NCBI GenBank assembly: GCA_947173955.1
Contig: CAMWHE010000003.1
Location: 1-64,000 of the forward strand
Direction: 5' to 3'
Source: an uncultured Bacteroidales bacterium
Lineage (GTDB): Bacteria > Bacteroidota > Bacteroidia > Bacteroidales > Muribaculaceae
Length of the DNA stretch: 64,000 nucleotides
Part shown: in pieces, positions 10,067 to 20,441 of the stretch
Position numbering within the stretch: the first letter of the stretch is position 1
Layout: each line of letters begins with the position of its first letter
Notes under the pieces: model-generated
The model's input: the letters and a program-made list of their open reading frames with translations, nothing else
The model's database searches: none
Told to the model about the DNA's origin: nothing
Translations under genes and position numbers: made by a program

Positions 10067-10082
10067 TGTTTCACGTGGAACA
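10067..10082 (-). promoter_or_regulatory. parS-like ParB-binding site
   Basis: TGTTTCACGTGGAACA on +; reverse complement TGTTCCACGTGAAACA matches consensus TGTTNCACGTGAAACA at every position. Confidence 0.8.
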
Positions 10083-10122
10083 TAAATAAAAATCAAAATA
10101 TCAATCTCTTAAACCATTCGTT

Positions 10123-10641
10123 ATGGAATACATCAAATCACGCATCCGCGATGTCGTTGACTTCCCCAAGAAAGGTATCGTGTTTAAAGATCTTACCACA
10201 GTCTTCAAGGATGCACGTGCTCTTCACATTATCGGCTGGGATCTCTCGCAGCTTTATCGCGACAAGGGTGTGACCAAGGTGGTGGGCATCGAGTCGCGCG
10301 GATTTATCGGCGGATCGATTCTCGCATTCGAACTGGGCGCAGGATTCGTCCCTGTGCGTAAGCCCGGCAAGCTTCCTGCGGACACCCTCAAAGCCACCTA
10401 TGCCAAGGAGTACGGCACGGATACGATCGAGATACACCGCGACGCCATCACTGAAGACGATATCGTAGTGCTTCACGATGACGTGCTGGCTACCGGTGGA
10501 ACAATGGCTGCCGCCTATGAGCTTGTAAAAAGCATGAATCCGAAAAAGATCTATATCAACTTCATCATCGAGCTGACCGCACTCAACGGCCGTTCGGCGC
10601 TTCCCGCCGAGGCGGAAGTGACCTCTCTGCTCAAATACTGA
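10123..10641 (+). CDS. apt: adenine phosphoribosyltransferase
   Basis: 172 aa; 'FKDLTTVFKDA', 'VVGIESRGFIGG', 'VVLHDDVLATGGTMAAA' PRPP motif. Confidence 0.97.
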   Translation: MEYIKSRIRDVVDFPKKGIVFKDLTTVFKDARALHIIGWDLSQLYRDKGVTKVVGIESRGFIGGSILAFELGAGFVPVRKPGKLPADTLKATYAKEYGTDTIEIHRDAITEDDIVVLHDDVLATGGTMAAAYELVKSMNPKKIYINFIIELTALNGRSALPAEAEVTSLLKY

Positions 10642-10732
10642 TAGCGTGCCGGGGCGGAGCGGGGTGTGAGCCTTGTTTGCGTCCACGGCCGGTAGCAGTG
10701 CGGTGATATTGCCGCGGACGATCTGATTTTCT

Positions 10733-12589
10733 ATGGCAAAGCACGATAAAAACAAGTCGCAGCAGCTGCGCGACAAGATAGCTATACTACCTGATACCCC
10801 CGGCGTCTATATGTATTTTGATGCCGAGGGTACGGTCATTTATGTAGGCAAGGCCAAAAACCTCAAGCGGCGCGTCTCATCCTATTTCAACCGCACGCAC
10901 GATGTGTTGCGCACCAATCTGCTCGTGCGGGCGATAGCCGACATGAAATATATCGTCGTGCCGACAGAACAGGATGCCCTCAATCTCGAGAACTCGATGA
11001 TCAAGGAGTATAAGCCGCGCTATAATGTGCTTCTTAAAGACGATAAGTCCTATCCCTGGATCTGCGTGACAAAGGAACTGTATCCGCGTGTTTTCATGAC
11101 CCGCAACCGCATCAAGGACGGCTCCAAGTATTTCGGTCCCTACACCGAAGCGGGAGCGGCGCGCGCCGTGCTCGATCTCATCCACAAGCTCTATCCCATA
11201 CGCACCTGCCGTCTGGCGATCACTCCGGAATTTTTGGCTAAAAAGAAGGGTAAGGTCTGTCTCGAATATCACATTAAGCGGTGCAAGGGGTGTTGCGTCG
11301 ATGCTATCTCGGCGGAAGAATATCAGGGGTATATCGAGCGGGTCAAGCTGATACTCCGCGGCGAAACGGGTGAACTGATGAACTATCTGCGCGGCGAAAT
11401 GGAGCATTTTGCATCGCTGCTGCGCTTTGAGGAGGCTCAGGAGATCAAGGAAAAATATCAGCTTGTTGAGCGTTATCGGGCAAAGAGCGTTATCGTCAGT
11501 CAGACGATCGACGATGTGGATGTGTTCGGCATCGACGATGACAAGGATGATGTCTATGTCAACTATATGCATCTGCGGCGCGGGGCGATAGTCAAGAGCG
11601 TGACGCTGCGCTACAAGCGGCGCCTCGAGGAGTCGCAGGCCGAGATGCTCGCCTACGCCATGGAGGAAATCCGGTCGACATTGGGGGTGGAGTATGACGA
11701 GGTGGTGACCGCCGTGACTCCGGATGTAGATATGCCGGGCGTGACATTCACCATCCCGCAGCGAGGCGACAAGGCAAAGCTGCTCGAGGTGTCGCAGCGC
11801 AATGCCCGTCAGGCCAAGCTCGACGCGCTGAAACAGATGGCGCGGCAGAATCCGGAGGAGCGTCTCGAGCGCACGCTGAAGCGTATGCAGCAGGACTTCC
11901 ATCTCTCGGAGCTCCCGCGCCATATCGAGTGCTTTGACAACTCGAACATACAGGGCACGAATCCCGTAGCATCGTGTGTCGTATTCAAAAACGCGAAGCC
12001 GTCCAAGCGCGACTATCGCCATTTCAACATCAAGACGGTAGAGGGTCCTGACGATTTCGCGTCGATGAAGGAGGTGCTGACGCGTCGCTACTCAAGGCTG
12101 GTCGAAGAGGGGGAGCCGTTGCCGCAGCTTATCGTGGTCGACGGAGGCAAGGGGCAGCTGAGCGCTGCCGTCGAGGCTCTCGATGCGATGGGGCTGCGCG
12201 GGCGGATCGCTATCGTAGGCATAGCAAAACGTCTCGAAGAAATTTATTTTCCCGGCGACTCGGCGCCGCTGTATATCGACAAAAACTCAGAGTCGCTGCG
12301 TGTCGTTCAGCACCTGCGCGACGAGGCGCACCGGTTCGGCATCACGCATCACCGCGACAGGCGCAGCAAGTCGCAGACTGTCAGCGAATTGGATTCGATC
12401 AAAGGGGTAGGGGAGGTTACGAAAACCGCTCTCCTCAAGCACTTTAAGAGCGTCAAGCGGATCCGTGAGGCCTCGGTCGACGCCATAGCCGAGGTTGTTG
12501 GGCCTGCCAAGGCACGCGTGGTGGCCGACGCGCTGCGCAGTCCGTTGTCACAGACTTCTGACCGCTCCGGGGAGGGTGACCTCGCCTGA
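10733..12589 (+). CDS. uvrC: excinuclease ABC subunit UvrC
   Basis: 618 aa; GIY-YIG start 'LPDTPGVYMYFDAEGTVIYVGKAKNLKRRVSSYF', UVR domain, RNase H-like domain, C-terminal HhH. Confidence 0.98.
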   Translation: MAKHDKNKSQQLRDKIAILPDTPGVYMYFDAEGTVIYVGKAKNLKRRVSSYFNRTHDVLRTNLLVRAIADMKYIVVPTEQDALNLENSMIKEYKPRYNVLLKDDKSYPWICVTKELYPRVFMTRNRIKDGSKYFGPYTEAGAARAVLDLIHKLYPIRTCRLAITPEFLAKKKGKVCLEYHIKRCKGCCVDAISAEEYQGYIERVKLILRGETGELMNYLRGEMEHFASLLRFEEAQEIKEKYQLVERYRAKSVIVSQTIDDVDVFGIDDDKDDVYVNYMHLRRGAIVKSVTLRYKRRLEESQAEMLAYAMEEIRSTLGVEYDEVVTAVTPDVDMPGVTFTIPQRGDKAKLLEVSQRNARQAKLDALKQMARQNPEERLERTLKRMQQDFHLSELPRHIECFDNSNIQGTNPVASCVVFKNAKPSKRDYRHFNIKTVEGPDDFASMKEVLTRRYSRLVEEGEPLPQLIVVDGGKGQLSAAVEALDAMGLRGRIAIVGIAKRLEEIYFPGDSAPLYIDKNSESLRVVQHLRDEAHRFGITHHRDRRSKSQTVSELDSIKGVGEVTKTALLKHFKSVKRIREASVDAIAEVVGPAKARVVADALRSPLSQTSDRSGEGDLA

Positions 12590-12966
12590 TGCGGCGGGCA
12601 ATCTGTAAGTATCCCCGCGCTGGCCACTAATATAATAGTATTCAACGAGTTCCGGGCTGTCGAGCTGAATCTTGAGTGCGCTGTACGGTAAATTCCGCAT
12701 TGGAAGCACAAGCAAAAGCAGAGGCTTTTTCTGTTGCATCCACAGGTATTTCATAACATCGCGTCACCGGCGCTTTTTGTGGGAGATATGACTCTGTACC
12801 TCACGCAGAGCGTGGGTTGACCACAATAGCGCGCCCTCCCGGCGCTTGTTCATCTCAACCTCGCGTTAAAGGGTTTGATAAATCTGTCTGACACCGCAAA
12901 ATTAGCGCTGCTGACGATACGGCCGATTTTTTTGCAACCTTGCAATGTTTTGACTATTTTTGTTGC

Positions 12967-14631
12967 ATGAACTTTTTGAAGATATTTTCCGACAGTTTTC
13001 AGGACAACTGGGACTCTCCGGCTCTGACCGATATAGCCTCCGGGCTGACGCTCGACTACGGCATGCTCGCCTCGCGCATGGCCCGACTGCATACGCTTAT
13101 GAGCGAGCTGGAGATGTCGCCCGGCTGCAAGGTGGCCATCTACGGCGACAACTCCATAGACTGGGCTACGACCTATATGGCTGTCATCACATCCGGACGT
13201 ACGGCCGTCGTGCTCCCTCCGTATTATACCCTTGACGAAGTGATATCCTTCGCCGGCATGGTCGAGAGCGAATATATCTTTGTCGATCCTTCCCTATGGC
13301 AGCCTGATGCCGACTTCGAGACGGCACCGACTGTCAAGCTCGCACTGACGCTTGACGGCACCGGGCTGCTCTACGAGGGTCCCGGCTCGCCCGAGGGGGT
13401 CAGAAATAAGATCGCCCGACTTGACTTCTCATTCGTCGAGCGCTATCCCAACGGCTTTCAGCCTCAGAGTGCGGTCGCACCCAATCTCGCCCCTGAAGCC
13501 ATATCAGGCATATTCTTTTCCGCCGGAACCACCGGTGCGCCAAAAGCTATCATGCTCAGTGCCGACAGCCTTGAAGGCAACACTATCTACGGCCTGAAAA
13601 ACGGTTTTCATCCCCGGCGCACCAACACGCTTGTCACCGTGTCGTTCGGCAATATCTGGGGATGTGTCTTCGACCTGATGGTATCGCTGGCATCGGGAGC
13701 TCATGTCTACATAACGCCCTACAACCTTCCGCCGCGCGAAGTCATCGATGCCCTCAAGGTGGCCCGTCCGTATAAAATCATCATGTCGCCCCGACAGGTT
13801 CACTCGCTATTCCATCGGGCACAGCGTAACCTCGACAAGTCGCCGCTATGGAAGATGGTCAGACGTTTTTCCGTACTCAACCCTCTGTATCAGTTGAAGC
13901 TCAACCGCAAATTCCGCGCCCTGCTCGGAGGCCGATGCGTTGAGGTCATCATATGCAGCGATGCCATGTCGCCCCATCTGGAGTGGACTCTCCGGAGAGC
14001 GAAAGTCAATTTCACGGCTGTCTACGGCTTGACAGAGTGCGGCGGGATAGTGTCATATACGAGCGCCCAGCAGTGGCGCCCGGGTACAGTGGGTCGCATC
14101 GCATCCAACCTGATGGAGGGTCGCGTCGTCCCGGTTGACATACCGGGTCTGCCAGAGGGCGCCGGCGAACTGCAGATCCACGGCATGACCGTCATGAAAG
14201 GCTATCTGGGTGACGACGAACTGACGCACCAGACTATCGGCGCCGACGGGTGGCTCTCCACAGGCGATATCGCCGTGATGTCGCCCAAAGGGGTCATATC
14301 GATCCTCGGCCGAATCGATTCCATCATCAGCACGGAGTCCGGACCGGTCTTTCCCGAAAAAATCGAGCTCATGCTGATAACCCAGAAAGGAATCCGGAGT
14401 GCGATTGTCGTGGACCGCGACGGCATCCTGACCGCTATCATAGAGCCCGACTTCGGCTATCTCGAACGCCATGACATTCCCCGCGAGGAGGCTTCACAGA
14501 TCGTCGCCCACGCCGTCAGCGAGGTCAACCGCCTGACGAGTCTCAACGAGCGGATAGCCGACATCGAAATTTCCGACGAGCCCCTGCTGCTGACCGCCAA
14601 GGGCACCGTCAGACGCTACGAATATTTCTAA
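12967..14631 (+). CDS. AMP-dependent synthetase/ligase (long-chain acyl-CoA ligase-like)
   Basis: ORF 12940..14631; 'GIFFSAGTTGAPKAIMLS', 'AVYGLTECGGIVSY', 'GWLSTGDIAVMSPKGVISILGRID'. Confidence 0.92.
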   Translation: MNFLKIFSDSFQDNWDSPALTDIASGLTLDYGMLASRMARLHTLMSELEMSPGCKVAIYGDNSIDWATTYMAVITSGRTAVVLPPYYTLDEVISFAGMVESEYIFVDPSLWQPDADFETAPTVKLALTLDGTGLLYEGPGSPEGVRNKIARLDFSFVERYPNGFQPQSAVAPNLAPEAISGIFFSAGTTGAPKAIMLSADSLEGNTIYGLKNGFHPRRTNTLVTVSFGNIWGCVFDLMVSLASGAHVYITPYNLPPREVIDALKVARPYKIIMSPRQVHSLFHRAQRNLDKSPLWKMVRRFSVLNPLYQLKLNRKFRALLGGRCVEVIICSDAMSPHLEWTLRRAKVNFTAVYGLTECGGIVSYTSAQQWRPGTVGRIASNLMEGRVVPVDIPGLPEGAGELQIHGMTVMKGYLGDDELTHQTIGADGWLSTGDIAVMSPKGVISILGRIDSIISTESGPVFPEKIELMLITQKGIRSAIVVDRDGILTAIIEPDFGYLERHDIPREEASQIVAHAVSEVNRLTSLNERIADIEISDEPLLLTAKGTVRRYEYF

Positions 14632-14658
14632 TCAGATCACATTATACCATACTTACCG

Positions 14659-16053
14659 ATGAACAGACTACTAATGACAGCCGCCGTCGCAGCAGCCCTG
14701 CTGCCCGCCTGCTCAACCTCCGGAACTGAATCCGCACCGACCGAAATCACCACTCCCGTACCCGAGCGCGAGGCAGGCCAGACCGATATGGTGGCCTTTG
14801 CCGCCGAACCCATCGACACCGTCAGAATCGGCATCATCGGCCTCGGAATGCGTGGCCCGGGAGCCGTAGAGCGTCTCGCCAACATTGAGGGCACGGATAT
14901 ACGCGCCCTGTGCGACATCGAGCCTGACCGCGTCGAGGCTGCCAACCAGATGCTCACCGCCGCCGGCCGCCCGGCTGCCGACGAATATTCCGGCAACGAC
15001 TCGATCTGGCGCGAGCTTGTGGCGCGCGACGACCTCGACCTCATCTATGTCGTCACCGACTGGGTCGACCATGCCCGGATGGGTGTCGAAGCCATGAATC
15101 AGGGCAAGCATGTCGCCATCGAGGTGCCGGCCGCCATGTCGCTCGACGAGATCTGGGAGCTCATCGACACCTCCGAAAAGACCCGCCGCCACTGCATGAT
15201 GCTCGAAAACTGCGTCTATGACTTCTTCGAGATGAACACCCTCAACATGGCGCAGCAGGGACTGTTCGGCGACGTGCTCCACACCGAGGGGAGCTACATA
15301 CATAATCTCGACCCCTTCTGGGAACACTACCACGACAACTGGCGCATGGACTACAACCGTAACCACCGTGGCGACGTCTACGCCACCCACGGCATGGGCC
15401 CGGCCTGCCAGCTTCTTGACATCCACCGCGGCGACCGCATGACGACCCTCGTGGCCATGGACACCAAGCCGGCTTCCGGAGCGGCGGCCGCCGAGCGCAT
15501 CTACGGCGAGCCTGTCGACTATCAGAACGGCGACCACACGATGACAATGATACGCACCAACAACGGAAAGACCATCCACATACAGCACGATGTTGTCAAT
15601 CCGCGCCCCTATTCGCGTATGTATCAGCTCACAGGCACAAAGGGCTTCGCCAACAAGTATCCCGTCGAGGGGTATGCCTTCGAGCCCGACGCGCTCGATC
15701 CGGAGCAGATGCCTGACCATGAGAATCTCTCCGGCCACGACTTCATCTCTCCGGAGCAGACGGCCGCCCTCCTCGAACAATACACGCACCCCATCGTCCG
15801 CGAAGTGGGCGACATAGCGCGTAAGGTAGGCGGTCACGGAGGAATGGACTACATCATGGACTACCGCCTCATCTACTGCCTGCGCAACGGACTTCCGCTC
15901 GACATGGATGTCTATGACCTGGCCGAGTGGTGTGCCGTAGGCCCTCTGTCGGCCATCTCTATCGAAAACGGATCAGCTCCGGTAGCCGTCCCAGACTTCA
16001 CCCGCGGAGCCTGGGATAAGGTCAAAGGCTTCCGCCACGCAATGAAAGAATGA
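14659..16053 (+). CDS. Gfo/Idh/MocA-family lipoprotein, GH109-like (NAD-dependent alpha-N-acetylgalactosaminidase family)
   Basis: 464 aa; lipobox 'LLPACS', Rossmann 'IGIIGLGMRGPGAVERL', GH109-type 'HNLDPFWEHYHDNWRMDYNRNHRGDVYATHGMGPACQLL'. Confidence 0.85.
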   Translation: MNRLLMTAAVAAALLPACSTSGTESAPTEITTPVPEREAGQTDMVAFAAEPIDTVRIGIIGLGMRGPGAVERLANIEGTDIRALCDIEPDRVEAANQMLTAAGRPAADEYSGNDSIWRELVARDDLDLIYVVTDWVDHARMGVEAMNQGKHVAIEVPAAMSLDEIWELIDTSEKTRRHCMMLENCVYDFFEMNTLNMAQQGLFGDVLHTEGSYIHNLDPFWEHYHDNWRMDYNRNHRGDVYATHGMGPACQLLDIHRGDRMTTLVAMDTKPASGAAAAERIYGEPVDYQNGDHTMTMIRTNNGKTIHIQHDVVNPRPYSRMYQLTGTKGFANKYPVEGYAFEPDALDPEQMPDHENLSGHDFISPEQTAALLEQYTHPIVREVGDIARKVGGHGGMDYIMDYRLIYCLRNGLPLDMDVYDLAEWCAVGPLSAISIENGSAPVAVPDFTRGAWDKVKGFRHAMKE

Positions 16054-17099
16054 TTATGACAGACACTTCAGACAAGAAAAAGCGGGTGCTTATAATAGGC
16101 GCCGGTGGCTTTATCGGAGGCTTCATAGCCGCCGAGGGACTGCGCCGCGGCCTCGATGTCACCGCCGCCGTGCGCAAGTCGACCTCGCGCCGCTATCTGA
16201 CCGACTCGCGGATCAGTTTCCTCACGCTCGACTATGACGACCCGCAGGCTGTGGCCGAAGCGTTCCGCGGCGCCCTGCCCGAAGGGGAGCGCTGGGACTA
16301 TGTGATCCACAATCTCGGTGCCACGAAATGTAATAATCCCGACGACTTCGACCGCATCAATTTCGGCTACGTCCGCACGATCGTCGAGGCTCTCAAGGCC
16401 ACAGGCAAAGTGCCTGAGAAATTCCTGTTGATGAGCAGCCTGAGCGCCATCGGCCCGGGCGACGAGAAAAACTATACCCCTCTGACCGACGACACCCCCG
16501 CCCGGCCCAACACCCGCTACGGCGTCTCCAAAATCAAGGCCGAGCAGTACCTGATCAACGACTCGGGCATCCCCTACGTCATCTTCCGCGCCACGGGCGT
16601 CTACGGCCCTCACGAGCAGGACTATCTCATGATGATCAAGAGCATCGACCGGCATCTGGATGTCGGCATGGGCTATCGCCGGCAGATGCTGACATTCATC
16701 TATGTCGACGACCTTGTCAACGCCATGTACGACGCCCTCGCATCCGACGCCACAGTCGGCCGACGCTACATCATTTCCGAGCCTCAGGCCTATACGCAGC
16801 GCCAGTTCCGCTCGATGGTGTCGAAAGCTCTCGGCGACCGCTTCGTAATCCCGCTGAAGCTACCGATGTGGGTGGTCTACATCGCCTCAGTGGCCGCCGA
16901 GACCGTAGGCCGGTGGCGCCACAAGCCGTCGACTCTCAACCGCGACAAATTCAAGATAATGAAGCAACGCAACTGGGCGTGCGACGTCACGCCGGCGCAG
17001 CGCGACTTCGGCTTCAAAGCCGAGTTTCCGCTCGAGCGGGGCGTCGAGTCCACAGTCAAGGCATATCTCGAAGAAAAACGCCGTTCAAAAAAGTCCTGA
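16050..17099 (+). CDS. NAD-dependent epimerase/dehydratase (SDR)
   Basis: 349 aa; 'VLIIGAGGFIGGFIAAEGL', YxxxK 'YGVSKIKAEQYL'; start overlaps upstream stop. Confidence 0.9.
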   Translation: MIMTDTSDKKKRVLIIGAGGFIGGFIAAEGLRRGLDVTAAVRKSTSRRYLTDSRISFLTLDYDDPQAVAEAFRGALPEGERWDYVIHNLGATKCNNPDDFDRINFGYVRTIVEALKATGKVPEKFLLMSSLSAIGPGDEKNYTPLTDDTPARPNTRYGVSKIKAEQYLINDSGIPYVIFRATGVYGPHEQDYLMMIKSIDRHLDVGMGYRRQMLTFIYVDDLVNAMYDALASDATVGRRYIISEPQAYTQRQFRSMVSKALGDRFVIPLKLPMWVVYIASVAAETVGRWRHKPSTLNRDKFKIMKQRNWACDVTPAQRDFGFKAEFPLERGVESTVKAYLEEKRRSKKS

Positions 17100-17102
17100 C
17101 CT

Positions 17103-17378
17103 ATGCCGACATCATCACGCCGCCCTCTATGGGTCACTGCAGTCACTCTTCTGGCGCTCTCTCCGCTGGCGCTTTTCCCGCTGTTGTTACGTCATATCGA
17201 GCCGGGCATGATGATATTCGCAAAGCTCTATATTCCTTATGCCATCTTCACAGCCGCTCTGGCGTGGCTCTGCTGGCCCCGGCGGCGGGATATGTTCTGG
17301 ATTCTCATTGTCCTGCTGCTGCTCTCCCACGCCGCAATGTGGCTCCCGATGCTCGCAGGCGTCACTATCAACCCCTGA
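17103..17378 (+). CDS. small membrane protein of unknown function
   Basis: 91 aa, about three hydrophobic segments, in phase with operon between epimerase and upp. Confidence 0.6.
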   Translation: MPTSSRRPLWVTAVTLLALSPLALFPLLLRHIEPGMMIFAKLYIPYAIFTAALAWLCWPRRRDMFWILIVLLLLSHAAMWLPMLAGVTINP

Positions 17379-17397
17379 TCAATCAAAAAAACACGAT

Positions 17398-18051
17398 ATG
17401 AAAGTCATCAATTTCGCAGACCAAAAGTCAGTCATCAGTCAGTACATGATGGAGCTCCGCAATGTCGACATACAGGGCGATATGCTCCGCTTCCGCCGCA
17501 ATCTCGAGCGCATAGGCGAGCTAATGGCCTATGAGATAAGCCGCACGCTCAACTATCGCAAGGAGACGATCACTACGCCGCTCGCTAAGGCCGAATGCGA
17601 CGTTATAGCCGATCAGGTTGTGCTCGCCACCATCTTCCGCGCCGGCGTCCCCTTCCATCACGGCTTCCTGAATATCTTCGATACGGCGCAGAATGCTTTC
17701 GTCTCGGCCTACAGGAAGTATAAGGAGAAAGAGAATTTCGATGTCTGCATCGAGTATCTCGCCTCCCCCAGGCTTGACGACAAGGTGCTCATCATCGCCG
17801 ACCCGATGCTCGCCACAGGCGCCTCCATGGAGCTCAGCTACCGCGCACTGCTGACCAAAGGCACCCCACGCGAGATCCATGTCGCCTCCGTCATAGCCTC
17901 GTCAAAAGCTATCGATTATGTCAAGTCCACATTCCCCGATGCAAAGACCACCGTCTGGGTTGGCGCCATCGACCCGGAGATCAACTCCCACAGCTACATT
18001 GTCCCCGGACTGGGCGACGCAGGCGACCTGGCCTACGGCGTCAAAGAGTAA
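17398..18051 (+). CDS. upp: uracil phosphoribosyltransferase
   Basis: start at internal ATG 17398 (MKVINFADQKSV); 'VLIIADPMLATGASM', C-term 'YIVPGLGDAGDLAYG'. Confidence 0.95.
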   Translation: MKVINFADQKSVISQYMMELRNVDIQGDMLRFRRNLERIGELMAYEISRTLNYRKETITTPLAKAECDVIADQVVLATIFRAGVPFHHGFLNIFDTAQNAFVSAYRKYKEKENFDVCIEYLASPRLDDKVLIIADPMLATGASMELSYRALLTKGTPREIHVASVIASSKAIDYVKSTFPDAKTTVWVGAIDPEINSHSYIVPGLGDAGDLAYGVKE

Positions 18052-18056
18052 CGCCT

Positions 18057-19103
18057 ATGCTGTCAGTTGCCGACAACGTTCCGTATAAGTCGCTCAATAC
18101 GATGGGGATCGAGGGCTATGCCCGGCGATATGCCGAGTGGGAGGAGCCCTCTGACCTCTATACGCTCAGTGAGCCGGAAATCAATTGCCTTCAACCTGTA
18201 ATCCAGATCGGGGAGGGGAGCAACCTGCTGTTCCCCGACGGCAGGCTGGATGCCACCCTCCTCGTCAGCCGCTATAGAGATACAGAGGTGCTTGAGCACG
18301 ACTCCACCCACATTACATTCCGTGTCGGAGCAGGCCTGCGGCTCGACGATTTTATAGACAAGACAGCTGCAATAGGGCTGTGGGGGCTTGAGAACCTCTC
18401 CCACATTCCGGGAACCGTAGGAGCTGCCGCCGTGCAGAACGTAGGCGCATATGGCGTCGAGTTTGCCGACTGCCTCGAATCGGTGAAATGTTTCGACCTC
18501 GAAGATCAGAGGTTTACGACGTTTGCCGCTTCCGAGCTGAAATACGGCTACCGCGACTCGGCTTTCAAGCACGCGCCGCTGCATCGTCGCATGATCATCA
18601 CCGACGTCACATTACGCCTGTCAGTCGATGCGAAGCCGCATCTCGACTATGGCAATCTCCGCAGCCGCCTTGAAGGTATTCCGCTGACTCCTATGGCCGT
18701 CCGCGACGCAATCATTTCAATACGACGCACCAAACTCCCCGAGATCACTGAAGCGGGCAGCGCAGGCAGTTTCTTCAAGAATCCCGTAGTCAGCGCCGAC
18801 CTCCTCCCGGCTATTCGCGAGAAAGCCGCGGCAGCCGGCATCGACACGACCGATATGCCGGTCTATCATCTCGCCGATGCTCCCGGCTCCGTCAAGCTCT
18901 CGGCCGCATGGCTTATCGACCGCGGAGGACTCAAGGGTGCCTCATGCGGATCGGCCGGCACATGGCCCACACAGCCGCTTGTCATCGTCAATCTCGACGG
19001 GCGCGCCACAGCGGCCGATGTAGCCGGTCTCGCCGGGTATATAGTCGCAGAAGTCGACCGTAAATTCGGCGTAAGACTGACCCCGGAAGTCGAATATTTG
19101 TAA
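18057..19103 (+). CDS. murB: UDP-N-acetylmuramate dehydrogenase
   Basis: 348 aa; 'IGEGSNLLF', 'IPGTVGAAAVQNVGAYGVE', 'AGSAGSFFKNPVV'. Confidence 0.97.
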   Translation: MLSVADNVPYKSLNTMGIEGYARRYAEWEEPSDLYTLSEPEINCLQPVIQIGEGSNLLFPDGRLDATLLVSRYRDTEVLEHDSTHITFRVGAGLRLDDFIDKTAAIGLWGLENLSHIPGTVGAAAVQNVGAYGVEFADCLESVKCFDLEDQRFTTFAASELKYGYRDSAFKHAPLHRRMIITDVTLRLSVDAKPHLDYGNLRSRLEGIPLTPMAVRDAIISIRRTKLPEITEAGSAGSFFKNPVVSADLLPAIREKAAAAGIDTTDMPVYHLADAPGSVKLSAAWLIDRGGLKGASCGSAGTWPTQPLVIVNLDGRATAADVAGLAGYIVAEVDRKFGVRLTPEVEYL

Positions 19104-19124
19104 TCAAGTAACCAACAACAAGAT

Positions 19125-20441
19125 ATGAGCACACTTACTATCGAAGGCGGATGCCGGCTCAGCGGTGAGATCACCCCCCAGGGAGCCAAAAACGAAGCGC
19201 TCCAGATCATCAGCGCCACCCTCCTCACATCCGAGCCCGTCACCATCAACAATATCCCCGACATCCTTGACATCCGCAATCTCATAGCCCTTCTGGCCGA
19301 TATGGGTGTCAAAGTCGAGCGTCACGCTCCCGGCAGCTACACCTTCCAGGCCTCCGATATCGACCGCGACTACCTCGACAGCAAGGAGTTCGTCAAGCGG
19401 TGCGCTTCCCTCCGTGGCTCTGTGCTCGTAGTCGGACCACTCCTCGCCCGCTTCGGCAAGGCCTACTTCCCCCGCCCGGGCGGCGACAAGATAGGACGCC
19501 GCAAAGTCGACACACACATCACAGGCCTCATCAACCTCGGAGCATCATTCGAGACGGCTCCCGACCGCCGCGCCTACCTCCTCCAGACTCCTCCCGGCGA
19601 ACGCCTGACAGGCACATATATGCTGCTTGACGAAGCCTCCGTCACCGGTACGGCCAATATCGTCATGGCAGCCACCCTCGCGCGCGGAGTCACGACCATC
19701 TATAATGCCGCCTGCGAGCCATATCTCCAGCAGCTCTGCCGCCTGCTCGTAGCTATGGGCGCGCGAATCGACGGCATAGGCTCCAACCTGCTAACCATCA
19801 CCGGTACCGAGACCCTCGGAGGCGCCACCCACCGCGTTCTCCCCGACATGATCGAGGTCGGCAGCTTCATAGGCATGGCGGCCATGACCCGCAGTTCCAT
19901 CACGATCAAGGACGTCTCGCGCCGCAATCTCGGCATCATCCCCGAATGTTTCCGCCGCCTCGGCATTACCATCGAAGAGCGTGGCGACGACCTCTATATC
20001 CCCGCCAAAGAGAGCTACGAAGTAGAGACTCACATGGACGGCTCCGTGCTGACCCTTGCCGATGCCCCCTGGCCCGGACTGACCCCTGACCTGCTGTCCG
20101 TGATGCTCGTCGTGGCCACGCAGTGCTGCGGCGAGGTCCTAATTCATCAGAAGATGTTTGAGAGCCGCCTGTTCTTCGTCGACCATCTTATCGATATGGG
20201 AGCCAAGATAATCCTCTGCGACCCCCACCGCGCCGTTGTCATCGGTCTCGACCATCATCCGGAGCTTCGTGCCAACCATATGCACTCCCCCGATATCCGC
20301 GCCGGTATAGCCATGCTCATAGCCGCCATGTCGGCCAAAGGCACCAGCACAATCGACAATATAGAGCAGATCGACCGCGGCTACGAAAGCATCGACACGC
20401 GTCTCAATGCCCTGGGCGCCCGCATCACCCGCCTCCCCTGA
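19125..20441 (+). CDS. murA: UDP-N-acetylglucosamine 1-carboxyvinyltransferase
   Basis: 438 aa; 'GEITPQGAKNEALQIISATLL', EPSP-synthase fold motifs, 'IDRGYESIDTRLNALGARI'. Confidence 0.97.
   Translation: MSTLTIEGGCRLSGEITPQGAKNEALQIISATLLTSEPVTINNIPDILDIRNLIALLADMGVKVERHAPGSYTFQASDIDRDYLDSKEFVKRCASLRGSVLVVGPLLARFGKAYFPRPGGDKIGRRKVDTHITGLINLGASFETAPDRRAYLLQTPPGERLTGTYMLLDEASVTGTANIVMAATLARGVTTIYNAACEPYLQQLCRLLVAMGARIDGIGSNLLTITGTETLGGATHRVLPDMIEVGSFIGMAAMTRSSITIKDVSRRNLGIIPECFRRLGITIEERGDDLYIPAKESYEVETHMDGSVLTLADAPWPGLTPDLLSVMLVVATQCCGEVLIHQKMFESRLFFVDHLIDMGAKIILCDPHRAVVIGLDHHPELRANHMHSPDIRAGIAMLIAAMSAKGTSTIDNIEQIDRGYESIDTRLNALGARITRLP

Noticed and set aside
12548-12754. 68-aa minus-strand ORF overlapping the 3' end of uvrC (MKYLWMQQKKPLLLLVLPMRN...)
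   Set aside because: Somewhat protein-like, but overlaps uvrC antisense and contains a likely uvrC terminator hairpin (AAAAGC-agag-GCTTTTT at ~12714-12730); no family recognised. Could be a decayed gene tail but not supportable.
14713-15837. 374-aa minus-strand ORF within the GH109-like gene
   Set aside because: Shadow ORF; sense protein has signal peptide, Rossmann motif and family conservation.
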